A stretch of 64,000 nucleotides of DNA from Cronobacter malonaticus LMG 23826 (lineage in GTDB: Bacteria > Pseudomonadota > Gammaproteobacteria > Enterobacterales > Enterobacteriaceae). The position numbers and the translations under genes are program-made. The stretch spans positions 3,038,001 to 3,102,000 of the forward strand of contig NZ_CP013940.1 of NCBI RefSeq assembly GCF_001277215.2, given 5' to 3'. Positions 9,587 to 20,045 of the stretch are shown in pieces. Under the pieces are notes generated by a model. It had not been told where the DNA came from. It saw only the letters and a program-made list of their open reading frames with translations, and did no database searches. Positions within the stretch are counted from its first letter, which is position 1. The number at the start of each line of letters is the position of its first letter.

Positions 9587-10474
9587 ATGATTAAGCAATA
9601 CCTGCAAGTAACGAAACCAGGCATCATCTTCGGCAACCTGATATCGGTTATCGGGGGATTCCTGCTGGCTTCCAAAGGCAGCATCGACTATCCCCTGTTC
9701 CTTTTCACCCTCGTGGGGGTGTCGCTGGTCGTGGCGTCCGGTTGTGTGTTCAACAACTACATCGACCGTGATATTGACCGCAAAATGGAGCGCACGAAAA
9801 ACCGTGTGCTGGTGAAGGGACTGATTTCGCCGAAAATGTCGCTGGTGTACGCCACCTTGCTGGGTATTGCTGGCTTTATGCTGCTCTGGTTCGGCGCGAA
9901 CCCGCTGGCGATGTGGCTGGCGGTCATGGGCTTTGTGGTGTATGTCGGGATCTATAGCCTGTACATGAAACGCCACTCGGTCTATGGCACGCTGATTGGC
10001 TCGCTGTCGGGCGCCGCGCCGCCGGTTATCGGTTACTGCGCGGTGACCAACGAGTTCGATACCGGCGCGTTGATCCTGCTTGCGATTTTCAGCCTGTGGC
10101 AGATGCCGCACTCCTATGCGATTGCAATCTTTCGCTTCAAGGATTATCAGGCCGCCAATATTCCGGTGCTGCCGGTGGTAAAAGGGATCTCTGTGGCGAA
10201 AAACCACATTACCCTTTATATCATCGCCTTCGCCGTGGCGACCCTGATGCTCTCGCTGGGCGGATATGCCGGGTATAAATACCTGGTGGTGGCGGCAGCG
10301 GTCAGCGTCTGGTGGCTTGGCATGGCCCTGCGTGGCTATAAGGCTGAAAACGACAAAGTCTGGGCGCGTAAGCTGTTTGTGTTCTCGATTGTCGCCATCA
10401 CCTCGCTGAGCGTGATGATGTCCGTCGATTTCATGGTGCCGGATTCACATAATCTGCTGACTTACGTCTGGTAA
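9587..10474 (+). CDS. cyoE: Protoheme IX farnesyltransferase (heme O synthase)
   Basis: CyoE attaches a farnesyl group to heme B to make heme O, which the oxidase needs at its active site. It is an inner-membrane UbiA-type prenyltransferase. The first Asp-rich motif is [15 protein letters not shown], and a second conserved loop lies around YSLYMKRHS. The start at 9587 ([12 protein letters not shown]) gives 295 residues, the family length, and lies 11 bases after cyoD. It closes the operon and is followed by a terminator at 10489-10510. Confidence 0.97.
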   Translation: MIKQYLQVTKPGIIFGNLISVIGGFLLASKGSIDYPLFLFTLVGVSLVVASGCVFNNYIDRDIDRKMERTKNRVLVKGLISPKMSLVYATLLGIAGFMLLWFGANPLAMWLAVMGFVVYVGIYSLYMKRHSVYGTLIGSLSGAAPPVIGYCAVTNEFDTGALILLAIFSLWQMPHSYAIAIFRFKDYQAANIPVLPVVKGISVAKNHITLYIIAFAVATLMLSLGGYAGYKYLVVAAAVSVWWLGMALRGYKAENDKVWARKLFVFSIVAITSLSVMMSVDFMVPDSHNLLTYVW

Positions 10475-10488
10475 GTCATCGATGCGAA

Positions 10489-10514
10489 AAAGGGTGCTGC
10501 GGCACCCTTTTTTA
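10489..10514 (+). terminator. Rho-independent terminator of the cyo operon
   Basis: GGGTGC (10492-10497) pairs with GCACCC (10502-10507) around TGCG, flanked by an A run and a run of T. Confidence 0.9.
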
Positions 10515-10645
10515 TTGCTGTAATCTGGTGCGCGATTTATTGGCAGCATTAATAGTTAACCCTTGAAATATTTTCTAAATAACCCGGCATTTACCCTCCC
10601 CTGCCCTCGCACTACACTAAGACCTGCTTTTTATCTGAGGTGGTA

Positions 10646-12010
10646 ATGAACGATAACAAAATGACGCCAGTCGAGTTGCGCGCGACATGGGGTTTAGGGA
10701 CGGTCTTTTCTTTGCGCATGCTCGGTATGTTTATGGTACTGCCGGTCATTACTACTTACGGAATGGCGCTCCAGGGCGCAAGCGAGGCGTTGATTGGCCT
10801 CGCCATTGGTATTTACGGCCTCGCGCAGGCGATTTTCCAGGTGCCGTTTGGCCTGCTCTCTGACCGCATCGGCCGCAAGCCGCTCATTGTCGGGGGCCTG
10901 GCGATTTTCGTTGTCGGCAGCCTGGTGGCAGCGCTGACCGATTCCATCTGGGGCATTATTCTCGGGCGCGCGCTACAGGGCTCCGGCGCGATCGCCGCGG
11001 CCGTCATGGCGTTGCTGTCCGATCTCACCCGCGAACAGAACCGCACTAAAGCGATGGCGTTTATCGGCGTCAGCTTTGGCGTGACGTTCGCCATTGCGAT
11101 GGTGCTCGGGCCGATTATCACGCACGCGCTCGGCCTGCATGCGCTGTTCTGGATGATTGCGGTGCTCGCCACCGCAGGCATCATCATCACGCTCTGGGTT
11201 GTGCCTGACAGCCGCAATCACGTGCTGAACCGCGACTCCGGCATGGTTAAGGGCTGCTTTCGCAAAGTACTGGCGGAGCCGACGCTGCTGAAGCTCAACT
11301 TCGGCATCATGTGCCTGCATATTTTGCTGATGTCGACCTTCGTTGCCCTGCCCGGCCAGCTTGAAGCGGCAGGCTTTCCGGCGGCGGCGCACTGGAAAGT
11401 CTATCTCTGCACGATGCTGATTTCGTTTGTCTCGGTGGTGCCGTTTATCATCTATGCCGAAGCGAAGCGCAAAATGAAGCGCGTGTTTCTCTTCTGCGTG
11501 GCGCTGCTGCTGATTGCGGAAATCGTGCTCTGGGGCGCAGGCCCGCACTTCTGGGAGCTTATCGTCGGCGTTCAGTTGTTCTTTGTAGCGTTTAACCTGA
11601 TGGAAGCACTACTGCCGTCGCTTATCAGTAAAGAGTCGCCGGCGGGCTATAAAGGCACAGCGATGGGCGTCTACTCCACCAGCCAGTTCCTGGGCGTGGC
11701 CATTGGCGGATCGCTCGGCGGCTGGGTCGATGGCCTGTTTGACTCGCAAACCGTGTTTCTGGTGGGTGCGCTGCTGGCGACCGTCTGGCTGCTGGTGAGT
11801 ACGACCATGAAAGAGCCGCCCTATGTCAGCAGTATTCGCGTGGAAATCCCGCCTGACGTGGCCGCCGATGAAACACTGGCGCAGCGTTTACGCGAAAGCG
11901 CGGGCGTCAGCGAAGCGATTGTGGTGGCCGATGAGCGTAGCGCGTATCTCAAAATCGACACCAAAGTGACGAACCGCGTTGAGATAGAGCAGCGAATGTC
12001 TGGCGCTTAA
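10646..12010 (+). CDS. yajR: MFS transporter YajR
   Basis: YajR is an inner-membrane drug-proton antiporter-like MFS protein of uncertain substrate. It has 12 hydrophobic segments, the MFS motif A (GLLSDRIGRKPL) between helices 2 and 3, and the extra C-terminal cytoplasmic domain of about 65 residues that marks this subfamily. I chose ATG 10646 over an in-frame GTG at 10640: it matches E. coli YajR (MNDxKMTP) and sits five bases after GAGG. The product is 454 residues. It forms a single-gene unit ended by a bidirectional terminator shared with yajQ. Confidence 0.95.
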   Translation: MNDNKMTPVELRATWGLGTVFSLRMLGMFMVLPVITTYGMALQGASEALIGLAIGIYGLAQAIFQVPFGLLSDRIGRKPLIVGGLAIFVVGSLVAALTDSIWGIILGRALQGSGAIAAAVMALLSDLTREQNRTKAMAFIGVSFGVTFAIAMVLGPIITHALGLHALFWMIAVLATAGIIITLWVVPDSRNHVLNRDSGMVKGCFRKVLAEPTLLKLNFGIMCLHILLMSTFVALPGQLEAAGFPAAAHWKVYLCTMLISFVSVVPFIIYAEAKRKMKRVFLFCVALLLIAEIVLWGAGPHFWELIVGVQLFFVAFNLMEALLPSLISKESPAGYKGTAMGVYSTSQFLGVAIGGSLGGWVDGLFDSQTVFLVGALLATVWLLVSTTMKEPPYVSSIRVEIPPDVAADETLAQRLRESAGVSEAIVVADERSAYLKIDTKVTNRVEIEQRMSGA

Positions 12011-12025
12011 GCCATCAGTAAAGAA

Positions 12026-12050
12026 AAAGGGCGGAAAATCCGCCCTTTTT
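12026..12050. terminator. Bidirectional terminator between yajR and yajQ
   Basis: GGGCGGA (12029-12035) pairs with TCCGCCC (12039-12045), with an A run on the left and a T run on the right, so it can end both convergent transcripts. Confidence 0.9.
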
Positions 12051-12073
12051 TGTGCCGTCGGTTCGGCTGCCGC

Positions 12074-12565
12074 TTAGTCGCGGAAGTTGTTGAACTGGAA
12101 CGGCTGGCCGAGGTTACCGCCGCGCACCAGCGCAATGGTCTGCTGAAGATCGTCGCGGGCTTTACCGGTGACGCGCACCTGCTCGCCCTGGATCTGCGCC
12201 TGGACTTTAAGCTTGCTGTCTTTAATCAGCTTCACGATTTTCTTCGCCATTGCGGAATCGATGCCCTGCTTGAGCTTCGCTTCCACGCTCCAGGTTTTCC
12301 CGCTATGATCGAACTCTTCCGGCACCTCGATGGAGCTGCCTTCAATGCCGCGTTTCAGCAGCTTCGCGCGCAGGATATCCAGCAGCTGGTTAACCTGGAA
12401 ATCAGATTCGCTCGTCACTTTAATAGTCTGGTTTTTTTCGTTCAGCTCGAAGCTTGCGGTCACGTTGCGAAAGTCGAAACGGGTTTCGAGCTCGCGCGTC
12501 GCGTTCTCTACCGCGTTCTGCACTTCGCGCATATCGACCTCAGAGACAATGTCAAAAGATGGCAT
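12074..12565 (-). CDS. yajQ: YajQ nucleotide-binding protein
   Basis: YajQ is a small cytoplasmic protein with two RNA-recognition-like folds. Homologues bind nucleotides, and in Xanthomonas cyclic di-GMP. The 163-residue product begins [11 protein letters not shown], the family N-terminus, and ends in [12 protein letters not shown] chose the ATG at 12563-12565 because GGGAGA precedes it and the longer in-frame start adds 20 residues not found in the family. It is a single-gene unit divergent from panE. Confidence 0.95.
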   Translation of the reverse strand: MPSFDIVSEVDMREVQNAVENATRELETRFDFRNVTASFELNEKNQTIKVTSESDFQVNQLLDILRAKLLKRGIEGSSIEVPEEFDHSGKTWSVEAKLKQGIDSAMAKKIVKLIKDSKLKVQAQIQGEQVRVTGKARDDLQQTIALVRGGNLGQPFQFNNFRD

Positions 12566-12665
12566 GTTTTCTATCTCCCTCACAGTATGTGCGTTGCATA
12601 ATACCCGCAAAGGCGCATAACACAACCCGGAAACCGGCGGCAGGCGAAAGCCTAAGCGCTCACGT

Positions 12666-12671
12666 TATAAT
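12666..12671 (+). promoter_or_regulatory. Candidate -10 element for panE-yajL
   Basis: A perfect TATAAT lies 46 bases before the panE start. No convincing -35 is seen at the right distance. Confidence 0.4.
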
Positions 12672-12717
12672 AGACGTATGACATAACGCCTGGCGCTGTT
12701 GCGGGCGAGGAGGAACC

Positions 12718-13632
12718 ATGAAAATTACCGTGCTTGGCTGCGGCGCGTTAGGCCAGCTCTGGATGAGCGCGCTGCATAAACAAGGTCACGAGGTGCAGGG
12801 ATGGCTGCGGGTGCCGCAATCGTCATACAGCGTGAATCTGCTGGAAATCGACAACAGCGCGTTTCAGCACACCTTTACGACTAACGACAGCGAGTTTCTG
12901 GCGAAAAGCGAACTGCTGCTGGTGACGCTGAAAGCCTGGCAGGTTTCTGACGCGGTAAGCACGCTGGCGACCCGGCTACCAGCCGCCAGCCCGATTCTGC
13001 TGCTGCATAACGGGATGGGCACGCTTGATGAACTGCGCGCCGTAACACAGCCGCTGCTGGCGGGCGTGACGACCCACGCGGCGCGGCGCGAAGGCAACCA
13101 GGTAATCCACGTCGCCTGCGGCACCACGCATATCGGGCCAGTCACGCCCGGCGCGCAGGATGACTCCCGGCTGGCGGCGCTGCTCCAGCAGGCGCTGCCG
13201 GATGTCGCCTGGCACGATAACGTCAACGTCTCGCGCTGGATAAAACTGGCCGCCAACTGCGTGATTAACCCGCTGACGGCGCTTTATAACTGCCCGAACG
13301 GCGACCTGCGCATGCGTCAGGACGAAGTGCGCGAGATCTGCGCCGAAGTCGCCCTGGTGATGCAGCGCGAAGGTCATCACACGTCGCCGGAGAGCCTGCT
13401 CTATTACATCAATCAGGTGATTGAGAGCACCGCCGCCAATATTTCCTCGATGCTGCAGGATATCCGCCAGCAGCGCCACACCGAGATAGATTACATCACC
13501 GGCTATCTGCTGCGCCGCGCCAGAGCGCATGGCCTGACGCTGCCGGTTAACAGCCGTCTGTATGAACAGATTAAACGCAAGGAGAATGAGTATGAGCGCA
13601 TCGGCACTGGTATGCCTCGCCCCTGGCACTGA
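12718..13632 (+). CDS. panE: 2-dehydropantoate 2-reductase
   Basis: PanE (ApbA) reduces ketopantoate to pantoate with NADPH in pantothenate and coenzyme A synthesis. The N-terminal nucleotide-binding motif is GCGALG (7-12). The catalytic Lys176 is in [10 protein letters not shown] and the catalytic Glu256 in [10 protein letters not shown]. The product has 304 residues, the usual length. A strong GAGGAGG site precedes the start. The last 41 bases overlap yajL in another frame, so the two form a coupled operon as in E. coli. Confidence 0.97.
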   Translation: MKITVLGCGALGQLWMSALHKQGHEVQGWLRVPQSSYSVNLLEIDNSAFQHTFTTNDSEFLAKSELLLVTLKAWQVSDAVSTLATRLPAASPILLLHNGMGTLDELRAVTQPLLAGVTTHAARREGNQVIHVACGTTHIGPVTPGAQDDSRLAALLQQALPDVAWHDNVNVSRWIKLAANCVINPLTALYNCPNGDLRMRQDEVREICAEVALVMQREGHHTSPESLLYYINQVIESTAANISSMLQDIRQQRHTEIDYITGYLLRRARAHGLTLPVNSRLYEQIKRKENEYERIGTGMPRPWH

Positions 13633-14185
13633 AGAGACCGAAGCGGTCACCACCATCGATTTGCTGGTACGCGGTGGGATTAATGTCACCACCGCGAGCG
13701 TCGCCAGCGACGGCAATCTGACTATCACCTGCTCGCGTGGCGTCCGGCTGCTGGCGGATGCGCCGCTGGTGGAAGTCGCCGACGGCGATTTCGATGTGAT
13801 TGTTCTGCCGGGCGGCCTGAAAGGTGCCGAAGCGTTTCGCGACAGCCCGCTGCTGGTCGAAACGGTGCGTCAGTTTCATCTCTCAGGACGCATTGTCGCG
13901 GCCATCTGCGCGGCGGCGGGCACGGTACTGGTGCCGCACGAGCTCTTCCCGATCGGCAATATGACCGGTTTTCCGGCGCTGAAAGAGACGATCCCGGACG
14001 ATCAGTGGCAGGATAAGCGCGTCGTCTGGGATCCTCGCGTCAATCTGCTCACCAGCCAGGGACCGGGCACCGCGATTGATTTCGCGCTCAAGATTATCGA
14101 TCTGCTGGTCGGGCGCGAAAAAGCGCATGAGGTGGCAGGACAACTGGTGCTGGCCGCGGGTATTTACAGCTATCGTGACTACTAA
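13592..14185 (+). CDS. yajL: Protein deglycase / chaperone YajL (DJ-1 family)
   Basis: YajL is a cytoplasmic DJ-1/PfpI protein linked to protection against electrophile and oxidative damage of proteins. The nucleophilic Cys106 sits in the elbow AAICAAAG, with a conserved early Glu in PGTEETEAV. The start at 13592 matches E. coli YajL ([12 protein letters not shown]) and lies seven bases after AAGGAG; in-frame ATGs at 13562 and 13586 are less well placed. The product has 197 residues. It overlaps the end of panE by 41 bases. Confidence 0.95.
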   Translation: MSASALVCLAPGTEETEAVTTIDLLVRGGINVTTASVASDGNLTITCSRGVRLLADAPLVEVADGDFDVIVLPGGLKGAEAFRDSPLLVETVRQFHLSGRIVAAICAAAGTVLVPHELFPIGNMTGFPALKETIPDDQWQDKRVVWDPRVNLLTSQGPGTAIDFALKIIDLLVGREKAHEVAGQLVLAAGIYSYRDY

Positions 14186-14212
14186 GCATTATCCCGTTAA
14201 CCACAGACATAA

Positions 14213-14240
14213 AAAAATCCCCTCGGTTGAGGGGATTTTT
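14213..14240. terminator. Bidirectional terminator between yajL and thiI
   Basis: AAAAATCCCCTC (14213-14224) pairs with GAGGGGATTTTT (14229-14240) around GGTT. The flanking A and T runs serve both convergent genes. Confidence 0.92.
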
Positions 14241-14262
14241 GTCTCTGCACAACGCGTGTGCG

Positions 14263-15711
14263 TTACGGACGGTAGACTTTTACGTTCTTAAAGCCCTGCT
14301 CCAGCAGATAAAGCGCCTGCAGACGGCTCATCACGCCGCGCTCGCACCACAGCAGGTACGTTTTGCTCTGGTCAAGATCGCCAAATTTCGTGCTGAGCTT
14401 GTAGAACGGCAGCGAAACCACCTCAACGCCGTCGACCACCAGCGGTTTTTCATCCTGCTCATCGACGGAGCGGATATCCAGAATCGCGTCGTTCGGGCCG
14501 AAACCGTTAACGGTTTCCACTTCCACCACCTGCTGTTCGGTCTGCTCGGCGATTTCACGGATATCCACGTTGGTGGCTTCCGCCACGACGCGGTCGAGGA
14601 TAGAGAAATCGAAATTCGCCTCTTCGGCTTCGATTTTCCCTTTCACGGCCTTCACGGTCGGGCTTTTTGAAATCACGCCGCAATATTCCGGCATGGTGCG
14701 GGCAAAATCTTCGGTACCGATTTTACGGGCGATATCAATGATGTGTTCTTTGTCGTAAGAGATAAGCGGGCGCAGCACCAGCGTATCGGAAACATTATCG
14801 ATAAGACGCAGGTTGGTCAGCGTCTGGCTGGAGACCTGGCCCAGCGCTTCGCCGGTGACCAGCGCCTGCACGCCGTAGCGTTCCGCCACTTTCGAGGCCG
14901 CACGCACCATCATACGCTTGAGCACCACGCCCATCTGGCCGTCGTCCACTTTCTCAAGGATTTCGCCGACAACCGGCTCAAAGTTAATCGCCACAAAACG
15001 CACGCGGTGCGAGCTGCCAAAACGGCTCCACAGATAGTGCGCCACCTGGCGCACGCCGATTTCATGCGCCGCGCCGCCCAGGTTAAAGAAGCAGTAGTGC
15101 ACGCGGCAGCCGCGACGCATCAGCATATAGCTGGAGACGCCGGAATCGAAACCGCCGGAAATCAGCGACAGCACATCTTCCTGGGTGCCGATCGGGAAAC
15201 CGCCGATGCCTTCATAGCGGCCTTTGATAAGCAACAGGCGATCGTCTTCTATCTCCAGATTCACGGTGACGTCAGGCTGCTTGAGTTTGACGCGGGCAGA
15301 TTCAATATGCTGATTTAAACCGCCGCCGACGTAGCGCTCCACTTCAATCGAGCTAAACTCATGTTGACCGCGTCGCTTAACGCGCACGCAGAACGTTTTC
15401 CCTTCGAGCTGCTCACGCCAGTTGGCGAGCGCCTTCTCAAAAATGTCATGCATGTCCGTGAACGGGACGTCGTCCACCTCAAGCACATGATGAATGCCGG
15501 GAATACGGGTCAGGGCGTCAAGCACGGTATCGTGCTGGGTTTCATCTTTAATACGCACTACGATATGGTCCCAGTGGCGAACCACGGCAAGGTTTTCATC
15601 GTAGTGTTTCAGGACGTTACGAATATTCCCGGTCAGGATTTTTATAAAGCGCAACCGCACAGACTGGCTTTTAATGGTGATTTCCGGGAATAATTTAATG
15701 ATAAACTTCAT
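14263..15711 (-). CDS. thiI: tRNA 4-thiouridine sulfurtransferase ThiI
   Basis: ThiI transfers sulfur from IscS to U8 of tRNA and to ThiS for the thiazole half of thiamine. The order is a ferredoxin-like region, a THUMP domain (about 60-165), a PP-loop ATPase with SGGFDS at 185-190, and a C-terminal rhodanese domain. The resolving Cys344 is in CGVISKSPT and the persulfide Cys456 in LLWCERG. The start at 15711 ([10 protein letters not shown]) gives 482 residues, exactly the E. coli length; an upstream in-frame extension of 55 residues is not supported. Confidence 0.97.
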   Translation of the reverse strand: MKFIIKLFPEITIKSQSVRLRFIKILTGNIRNVLKHYDENLAVVRHWDHIVVRIKDETQHDTVLDALTRIPGIHHVLEVDDVPFTDMHDIFEKALANWREQLEGKTFCVRVKRRGQHEFSSIEVERYVGGGLNQHIESARVKLKQPDVTVNLEIEDDRLLLIKGRYEGIGGFPIGTQEDVLSLISGGFDSGVSSYMLMRRGCRVHYCFFNLGGAAHEIGVRQVAHYLWSRFGSSHRVRFVAINFEPVVGEILEKVDDGQMGVVLKRMMVRAASKVAERYGVQALVTGEALGQVSSQTLTNLRLIDNVSDTLVLRPLISYDKEHIIDIARKIGTEDFARTMPEYCGVISKSPTVKAVKGKIEAEEANFDFSILDRVVAEATNVDIREIAEQTEQQVVEVETVNGFGPNDAILDIRSVDEQDEKPLVVDGVEVVSLPFYKLSTKFGDLDQSKTYLLWCERGVMSRLQALYLLEQGFKNVKVYRP

Positions 15712-15923
15712 GGTGGCTATGATTCGTTGGCAAGCCCACCGGGGCTTAGAAAATGGTACAGCAGGCAGAACCGCGCCTGCATCGTGAGCCCGGCAGTATA
15801 TCATCATCGCGATGTCACTGCGCCTATTACCAACCCACAAGGCGTTATTTGCTAATCTTTGCGTCTCCGCTACCATGCAGTGTCGCTAACATGACCGTTA
15901 ACCCATAGAGTCAGACATTTACT

Positions 15924-16166
15924 ATGCCGAAGAAAAATGAACAGCCGGCCAGTTTCGAAACGGCCCTGACGGAGCTTGAGCAGATTGTCACCCGTCTGGA
16001 AAGCGGCGACCTGCCGCTGGAAGAAGCGCTGAATGAATTTGAGCGCGGCGTGCAGCTCGCGCGCCAGGGCCAGGTAAAACTGCAGCAGGCTGAGCAGCGC
16101 GTTCAGATCCTGCTGTCTCAGAATGAAGACGCGCCTCTTACCCCCTTCACGCCGGACGCCGAGTAA
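15924..16166 (+). CDS. xseB: Exodeoxyribonuclease VII small subunit
   Basis: XseB is the small helical subunit (80 residues) of exonuclease VII, which degrades single-stranded DNA with XseA (encoded elsewhere). The sequence [32 protein letters not shown] is represented by its core motif, [12 protein letters not shown], characteristic of the family. It is the first gene of the xseB-ispA-dxs operon; ispA starts two bases after its stop. Confidence 0.96.
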   Translation: MPKKNEQPASFETALTELEQIVTRLESGDLPLEEALNEFERGVQLARQGQVKLQQAEQRVQILLSQNEDAPLTPFTPDAE

Positions 16167-16168
16167 CG

Positions 16169-17068
16169 ATGGATTTCAGTCAACAGCTTCAGGCGCAGGC
16201 CGAGCGGGCCAATCGCGCGTTACAGCATTTTATCGGCGAACTGCCGTTTCAGAAGAGTCCACTGGTTGAGGCGATGCTCTACGGCACATTATTAGGCGGT
16301 AAACGCCTGCGGCCGTTTCTGGTGTACGCCACCGGCGAGATGTTTGGGGTTAACCCGACAGCGCTGGACGCCCCGGCGGCAGCGATTGAGTGTATTCACG
16401 CCTATTCGCTGATGCATGACGATCTGCCTGCCATGGACGACGACGATCTGCGTCGCGGACAGCCGACCTGCCATATTCGCTTTGGTGAAGCGAGCGCTAT
16501 TCTTGCGGGCGACGCCCTGCAAACGCTGGCGTTTTCGATATTAAGCGACACGCCGATGGAAAACGTGGCGCTGCGCGACCGGCTCGCGATGGTGTCTGAG
16601 CTCGCGAAGGCCAGCGGTGTGGCGGGCATGTGCGGCGGCCAGGCGCTCGATCTCGAAGCCGAAGGCCAGCAGGTGGATCTTGACGCGCTGGAGCGTATCC
16701 ATCGCCATAAAACGGGCGCGCTCATCCGCGCCGCCGTGCGAATGGGCGCGCTGTGTGCGGGCGATAAAGGCCGCGACGCGCTGGTCTACCTCGACAGCTA
16801 TGCAGAAAGCATCGGCCTCGCCTTCCAGGTACAGGATGACATTCTGGATGTGGTGGGTGATACTGCAACCCTTGGAAAACGCCAGGGGGCCGATCAGCAA
16901 CTTGGCAAAAGCACCTACCCCGCCCTGCTGGGTCTTGAGCAAGCCCAGGCGAAAGCGCGCAGTCTGTGCGATGACGCCCTGGCGGCGCTGGCGCCGCTGA
17001 AAGCACAAGCGCTGGATACCGCGACACTGGAAGCGTTAGCGAATTTCATAATCCAACGTGATAAATAA
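16169..17068 (+). CDS. ispA: (2E,6E)-farnesyl diphosphate synthase
   Basis: IspA condenses isopentenyl diphosphate with dimethylallyl and geranyl diphosphate to make farnesyl diphosphate, feeding ubiquinone, undecaprenyl carrier and heme O. The first Asp-rich motif is DDLPAMD (84-90), the second DDILD near residue 224, and the substrate-binding GGKRLRP is at 43-49. The product has 299 residues. It sits in the same operon as dxs, which supplies the pathway's first step, and its product is the direct substrate of cyoE in this window. Confidence 0.97.
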   Translation: MDFSQQLQAQAERANRALQHFIGELPFQKSPLVEAMLYGTLLGGKRLRPFLVYATGEMFGVNPTALDAPAAAIECIHAYSLMHDDLPAMDDDDLRRGQPTCHIRFGEASAILAGDALQTLAFSILSDTPMENVALRDRLAMVSELAKASGVAGMCGGQALDLEAEGQQVDLDALERIHRHKTGALIRAAVRMGALCAGDKGRDALVYLDSYAESIGLAFQVQDDILDVVGDTATLGKRQGADQQLGKSTYPALLGLEQAQAKARSLCDDALAALAPLKAQALDTATLEALANFIIQRDK

Positions 17069-17094
17069 ACGTATAACACCACGATGAGTCTCTG

Positions 17095-18957
17095 ATGAGT
17101 TTTGATACTGCCAAATACCCGACCCTGGCGCTGGTGGACTCCACTGCGGAGCTGCGCCTGTTGCCAAAAGAGAGTTTGCCGAAGCTGTGCGATGAGCTGC
17201 GTCGTTACCTGCTCGACAGCGTGAGCCGCTCCAGCGGACACTTCGCCTCCGGGCTTGGCACGGTGGAACTCACCGTGGCGTTGCATTACGTCTACAACAC
17301 GCCGTTCGACCAGCTTATCTGGGACGTGGGTCATCAGGCGTATCCGCATAAAATCCTGACTGGCCGCCGCGACCGCATCGGCACTATCCGCCAGAAAGGC
17401 GGCCTGCACCCCTTCCCGTGGCGCGGCGAGAGCGAATATGACGTATTAAGCGTCGGCCATTCGTCCACCTCCATCAGCGCCGGTATCGGCATTGCCGTCG
17501 CCGCGGCGCGCGAAGAGAAAAACCGCCGCACCGTCTGCGTGATCGGCGATGGCGCGATCACCGCGGGTATGGCGTTTGAGGCAATGAACCACGCGGGCGA
17601 TATTCGCCCCGATATGCTGGTTATCCTGAACGACAACGAGATGTCGATTTCCGAGAATGTCGGCGCGCTCAATAACCATCTGGCGCAACTGCTTTCCGGC
17701 AAGCTCTATTCACGGCTTCGCGAAGGCGGCAAGCGCGTATTCTCTAACGTTCCGCCCATCAAAGAGCTGCTTAAACGTACCGAAGAGCACATCAAAGGCA
17801 TGGTGGTGCCGGGCACGCTGTTTGAAGAGCTGGGCTTTAACTATATCGGCCCGGTGGATGGTCACGACGTGCTGGGGCTGGTGCATACGCTGAAAAACAT
17901 GCGCGATCTCAAAGGCCCGCAGTTCCTGCACATCATGACCAGGAAAGGCCGTGGTTATGAGCCGGCGGAAAAAGATCCGATCACCTTCCACGCGGTGCCG
18001 AAATTCGATCCGGAAAGCGGCACGCTGCCGAAAAGCAGCGGCGGCCAGCCGAGCTATTCGAAGATTTTCGGCGACTGGCTGTGCGAAACCGCGGCCAAAG
18101 ACGACAAGCTGATGGCTATCACGCCCGCCATGCGCGAAGGCTCCGGCATGGTGGAGTTCTCCCGCCAGTATCCGGCGCAATACTTCGACGTGGCGATCGC
18201 CGAGCAGCACGCGGTGACCTTCGCGGCGGGGCTGGCGATTGGCGGCTATAAGCCGGTCGTCGCGATTTACTCCACGTTTCTGCAACGCGCCTATGACCAG
18301 GTTATCCACGACGTCGCTATCCAGAAGCTGCCGGTGCTGTTCGCTATCGATCGTGCGGGCATCGTCGGCGCTGACGGCCAGACGCACCAGGGCGCGTTCG
18401 ATCTCTCCTATCTGCGCTGCATCCCGGACATGGTTATCATGACCCCGAGCGATGAAAACGAGTGCCGCCAGATGCTGTTTACCGGCTATCACTATAACGA
18501 TGGCCCGAGCGCCGTTCGCTATCCGCGCGGCAACGCGCTCGGCGTCACGCTGGAGCCGCTCCAGAAGCTGCCCATCGGCAAAGGCGTAGTGAAACGCCAC
18601 GGTGAAAAAGTGGCGCTGCTCAACTTCGGTACGCTGCTGCCGGAGGCCACCCAGGCCGCCGAAGCGCTTAACGCCACGCTGGTGGATATGCGTTTTGTGA
18701 AGCCGCTTGATGAAGCGCTGATTATGGAGCTTGCCGAACGCCATGAGGCGCTGGTCACTATTGAAGAAAACGCCGTGATGGGCGGTGCCGGTAGCGGCGT
18801 AAACGAAGTGCTGATGGCGAAGCGCAAACCGGTGCCGGTGCTGAATATCGGCCTGCCGGATCACTTCATTCCTCAAGGTACGCAGGACGAAGCGCGCGCC
18901 GAGATCGGCCTCACGGCTTTGGGCATCGAACAACGCGTGCGGGACTGGCTCGCCTGA
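17095..18957 (+). CDS. dxs: 1-deoxy-D-xylulose-5-phosphate synthase
   Basis: Dxs joins pyruvate and glyceraldehyde 3-phosphate to make DXP, the entry to the non-mevalonate isoprenoid pathway and a precursor of thiamine and pyridoxal. The thiamine diphosphate motif runs from GDGAITAG to the LNDN stretch. The catalytic histidine region SSGHFASG and the pyrimidine domain Glu in AIAEQHAV are present. The product is 620 residues, the E. coli length. It is third in xseB-ispA-dxs. Confidence 0.98.
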   Translation: MSFDTAKYPTLALVDSTAELRLLPKESLPKLCDELRRYLLDSVSRSSGHFASGLGTVELTVALHYVYNTPFDQLIWDVGHQAYPHKILTGRRDRIGTIRQKGGLHPFPWRGESEYDVLSVGHSSTSISAGIGIAVAAAREEKNRRTVCVIGDGAITAGMAFEAMNHAGDIRPDMLVILNDNEMSISENVGALNNHLAQLLSGKLYSRLREGGKRVFSNVPPIKELLKRTEEHIKGMVVPGTLFEELGFNYIGPVDGHDVLGLVHTLKNMRDLKGPQFLHIMTRKGRGYEPAEKDPITFHAVPKFDPESGTLPKSSGGQPSYSKIFGDWLCETAAKDDKLMAITPAMREGSGMVEFSRQYPAQYFDVAIAEQHAVTFAAGLAIGGYKPVVAIYSTFLQRAYDQVIHDVAIQKLPVLFAIDRAGIVGADGQTHQGAFDLSYLRCIPDMVIMTPSDENECRQMLFTGYHYNDGPSAVRYPRGNALGVTLEPLQKLPIGKGVVKRHGEKVALLNFGTLLPEATQAAEALNATLVDMRFVKPLDEALIMELAERHEALVTIEENAVMGGAGSGVNEVLMAKRKPVPVLNIGLPDHFIPQGTQDEARAEIGLTALGIEQRVRDWLA

Positions 18958-18969
18958 CCCCTGCTCTGT

Positions 18970-19024
18970 TTCCGCTCCTGCTATGCTTAACGGTAACCTT
19001 TGTGACCCTAAAGCAGGAGCGGAA
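18970..19024 (+). promoter_or_regulatory. Perfect 13-bp inverted repeat over the yajO ribosome binding site
   Basis: TTCCGCTCCTGCT (18970-18982) is exactly complementary to AGCAGGAGCGGAA (19012-19024), with 29 bases between. The right arm contains the yajO Shine-Dalgarno AGGAG (19015-19019), and ATG follows at 19027. In dxs read-through RNA the ribosome site would be paired. This could be translational control, or a protein-binding dyad. Confidence 0.7.
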
Positions 19025-19026
19025 CC

Positions 19027-20001
19027 ATGCAATACAAGCAATTAGGAAAAACCGACCTTCAGGTTTCCCGTCTGTGCCTGGGCTGTATGACTTTTGGCGA
19101 GCCGGATCGCGGTAACCACGCCTGGACTCTCCCCGAAGAAAGCAGCCGCCTTATCATCAAACACGCCATCGACGGCGGCATTAACTTTTTCGATACCGCT
19201 AATAGCTACTCCGATGGCAGCAGCGAAGAGATTGTCGGCCGCGCGCTGCGCGATTTCGCGCGACGTGAAGAGGTCGTCGTCGCCACCAAAGTTTATCACC
19301 AGGTTGGCGACCTGCCGCAGGGGCTTTCCCGCCCGCTGATCCTGCGCTCCATTGACGACAGCCTGCGCCGCCTCGGTATGGACTATGTCGACCTGCTGCA
19401 AATCCACCGCTGGGACTACGACACGCCGATAGAAGAGACCCTGGAAGCCCTTAACGACGTGGTGAAAGCCGGTAAAGCGCGTTATATCGGCGCTTCATCC
19501 ATGCACCCGCACCAGTTTGAACAGGCGCTGCGGCTGCAAAAAGAGAACGGCTGGGCCCCGTTCGTCACTATGCAGAACCACTACAACCTGATTTATCGTG
19601 AAGAAGAACAGGAGATGCTGCCGCTCTGCTATCGCGAGGGCGTGGCCGTGATCCCGTGGAGCCCGCTGGCGCGCGGGCGTCTGACCCGCCCGTGGGGCGA
19701 AACTACGGCGCGTCTTGTCTCCGATGAGTTCGGTAAAACGCTCTACAGCGAAACCGAAGAGAACGACGCGAAAATCGCTGAACGGCTGGCGTTCATCGCC
19801 GGAGATAAAGGCGTGAGCCGCGCCCAGGTGGCGCTGGCCTGGCTTTTAAGCAAACCCGGCGTCGTCGCACCGATTATCGGCGCCTCGCGCGAGGAGCAGT
19901 TGCAGGAGCTGATTGAGGCGGTTGACGTGACGCTCACCCGTGAAGAGATGGCCGAGCTGGAGACGCCTTATAAAGCGCACCCGGTGGTAGGTTTTAAATA
20001 A
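19027..20001 (+). CDS. yajO: Aldo-keto reductase YajO
   Basis: YajO is a cytoplasmic NADPH-dependent aldo-keto reductase of the AKR11/12-like group. In E. coli it has been linked to formation of 1-deoxyxylulose 5-phosphate from a pentose phosphate when Dxs is bypassed, which fits its place after dxs. The catalytic tetrad is visible: Asp and Tyr in DTANSYSDG, Lys in VATKVY, His in LQIHRWD. The product is 324 residues. The ribosome binding site lies inside an inverted repeat (18970-19024), so its translation may be conditional. A bidirectional terminator follows. Confidence 0.94.
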   Translation: MQYKQLGKTDLQVSRLCLGCMTFGEPDRGNHAWTLPEESSRLIIKHAIDGGINFFDTANSYSDGSSEEIVGRALRDFARREEVVVATKVYHQVGDLPQGLSRPLILRSIDDSLRRLGMDYVDLLQIHRWDYDTPIEETLEALNDVVKAGKARYIGASSMHPHQFEQALRLQKENGWAPFVTMQNHYNLIYREEEQEMLPLCYREGVAVIPWSPLARGRLTRPWGETTARLVSDEFGKTLYSETEENDAKIAERLAFIAGDKGVSRAQVALAWLLSKPGVVAPIIGASREEQLQELIEAVDVTLTREEMAELETPYKAHPVVGFK

Positions 20002-20012
20002 AAGCAGATAAT

Positions 20013-20045
20013 AAAACAGCCCTCGTCGCAGAGGGCTGTTTTGTT
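20013..20045. terminator. Bidirectional terminator between yajO and pgpA
   Basis: AAAACAGCCCTC (20013-20024) pairs with GAGGGCTGTTTT (20031-20042) around six bases. The convergent pgpA stop lies at its edge. Confidence 0.9.
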
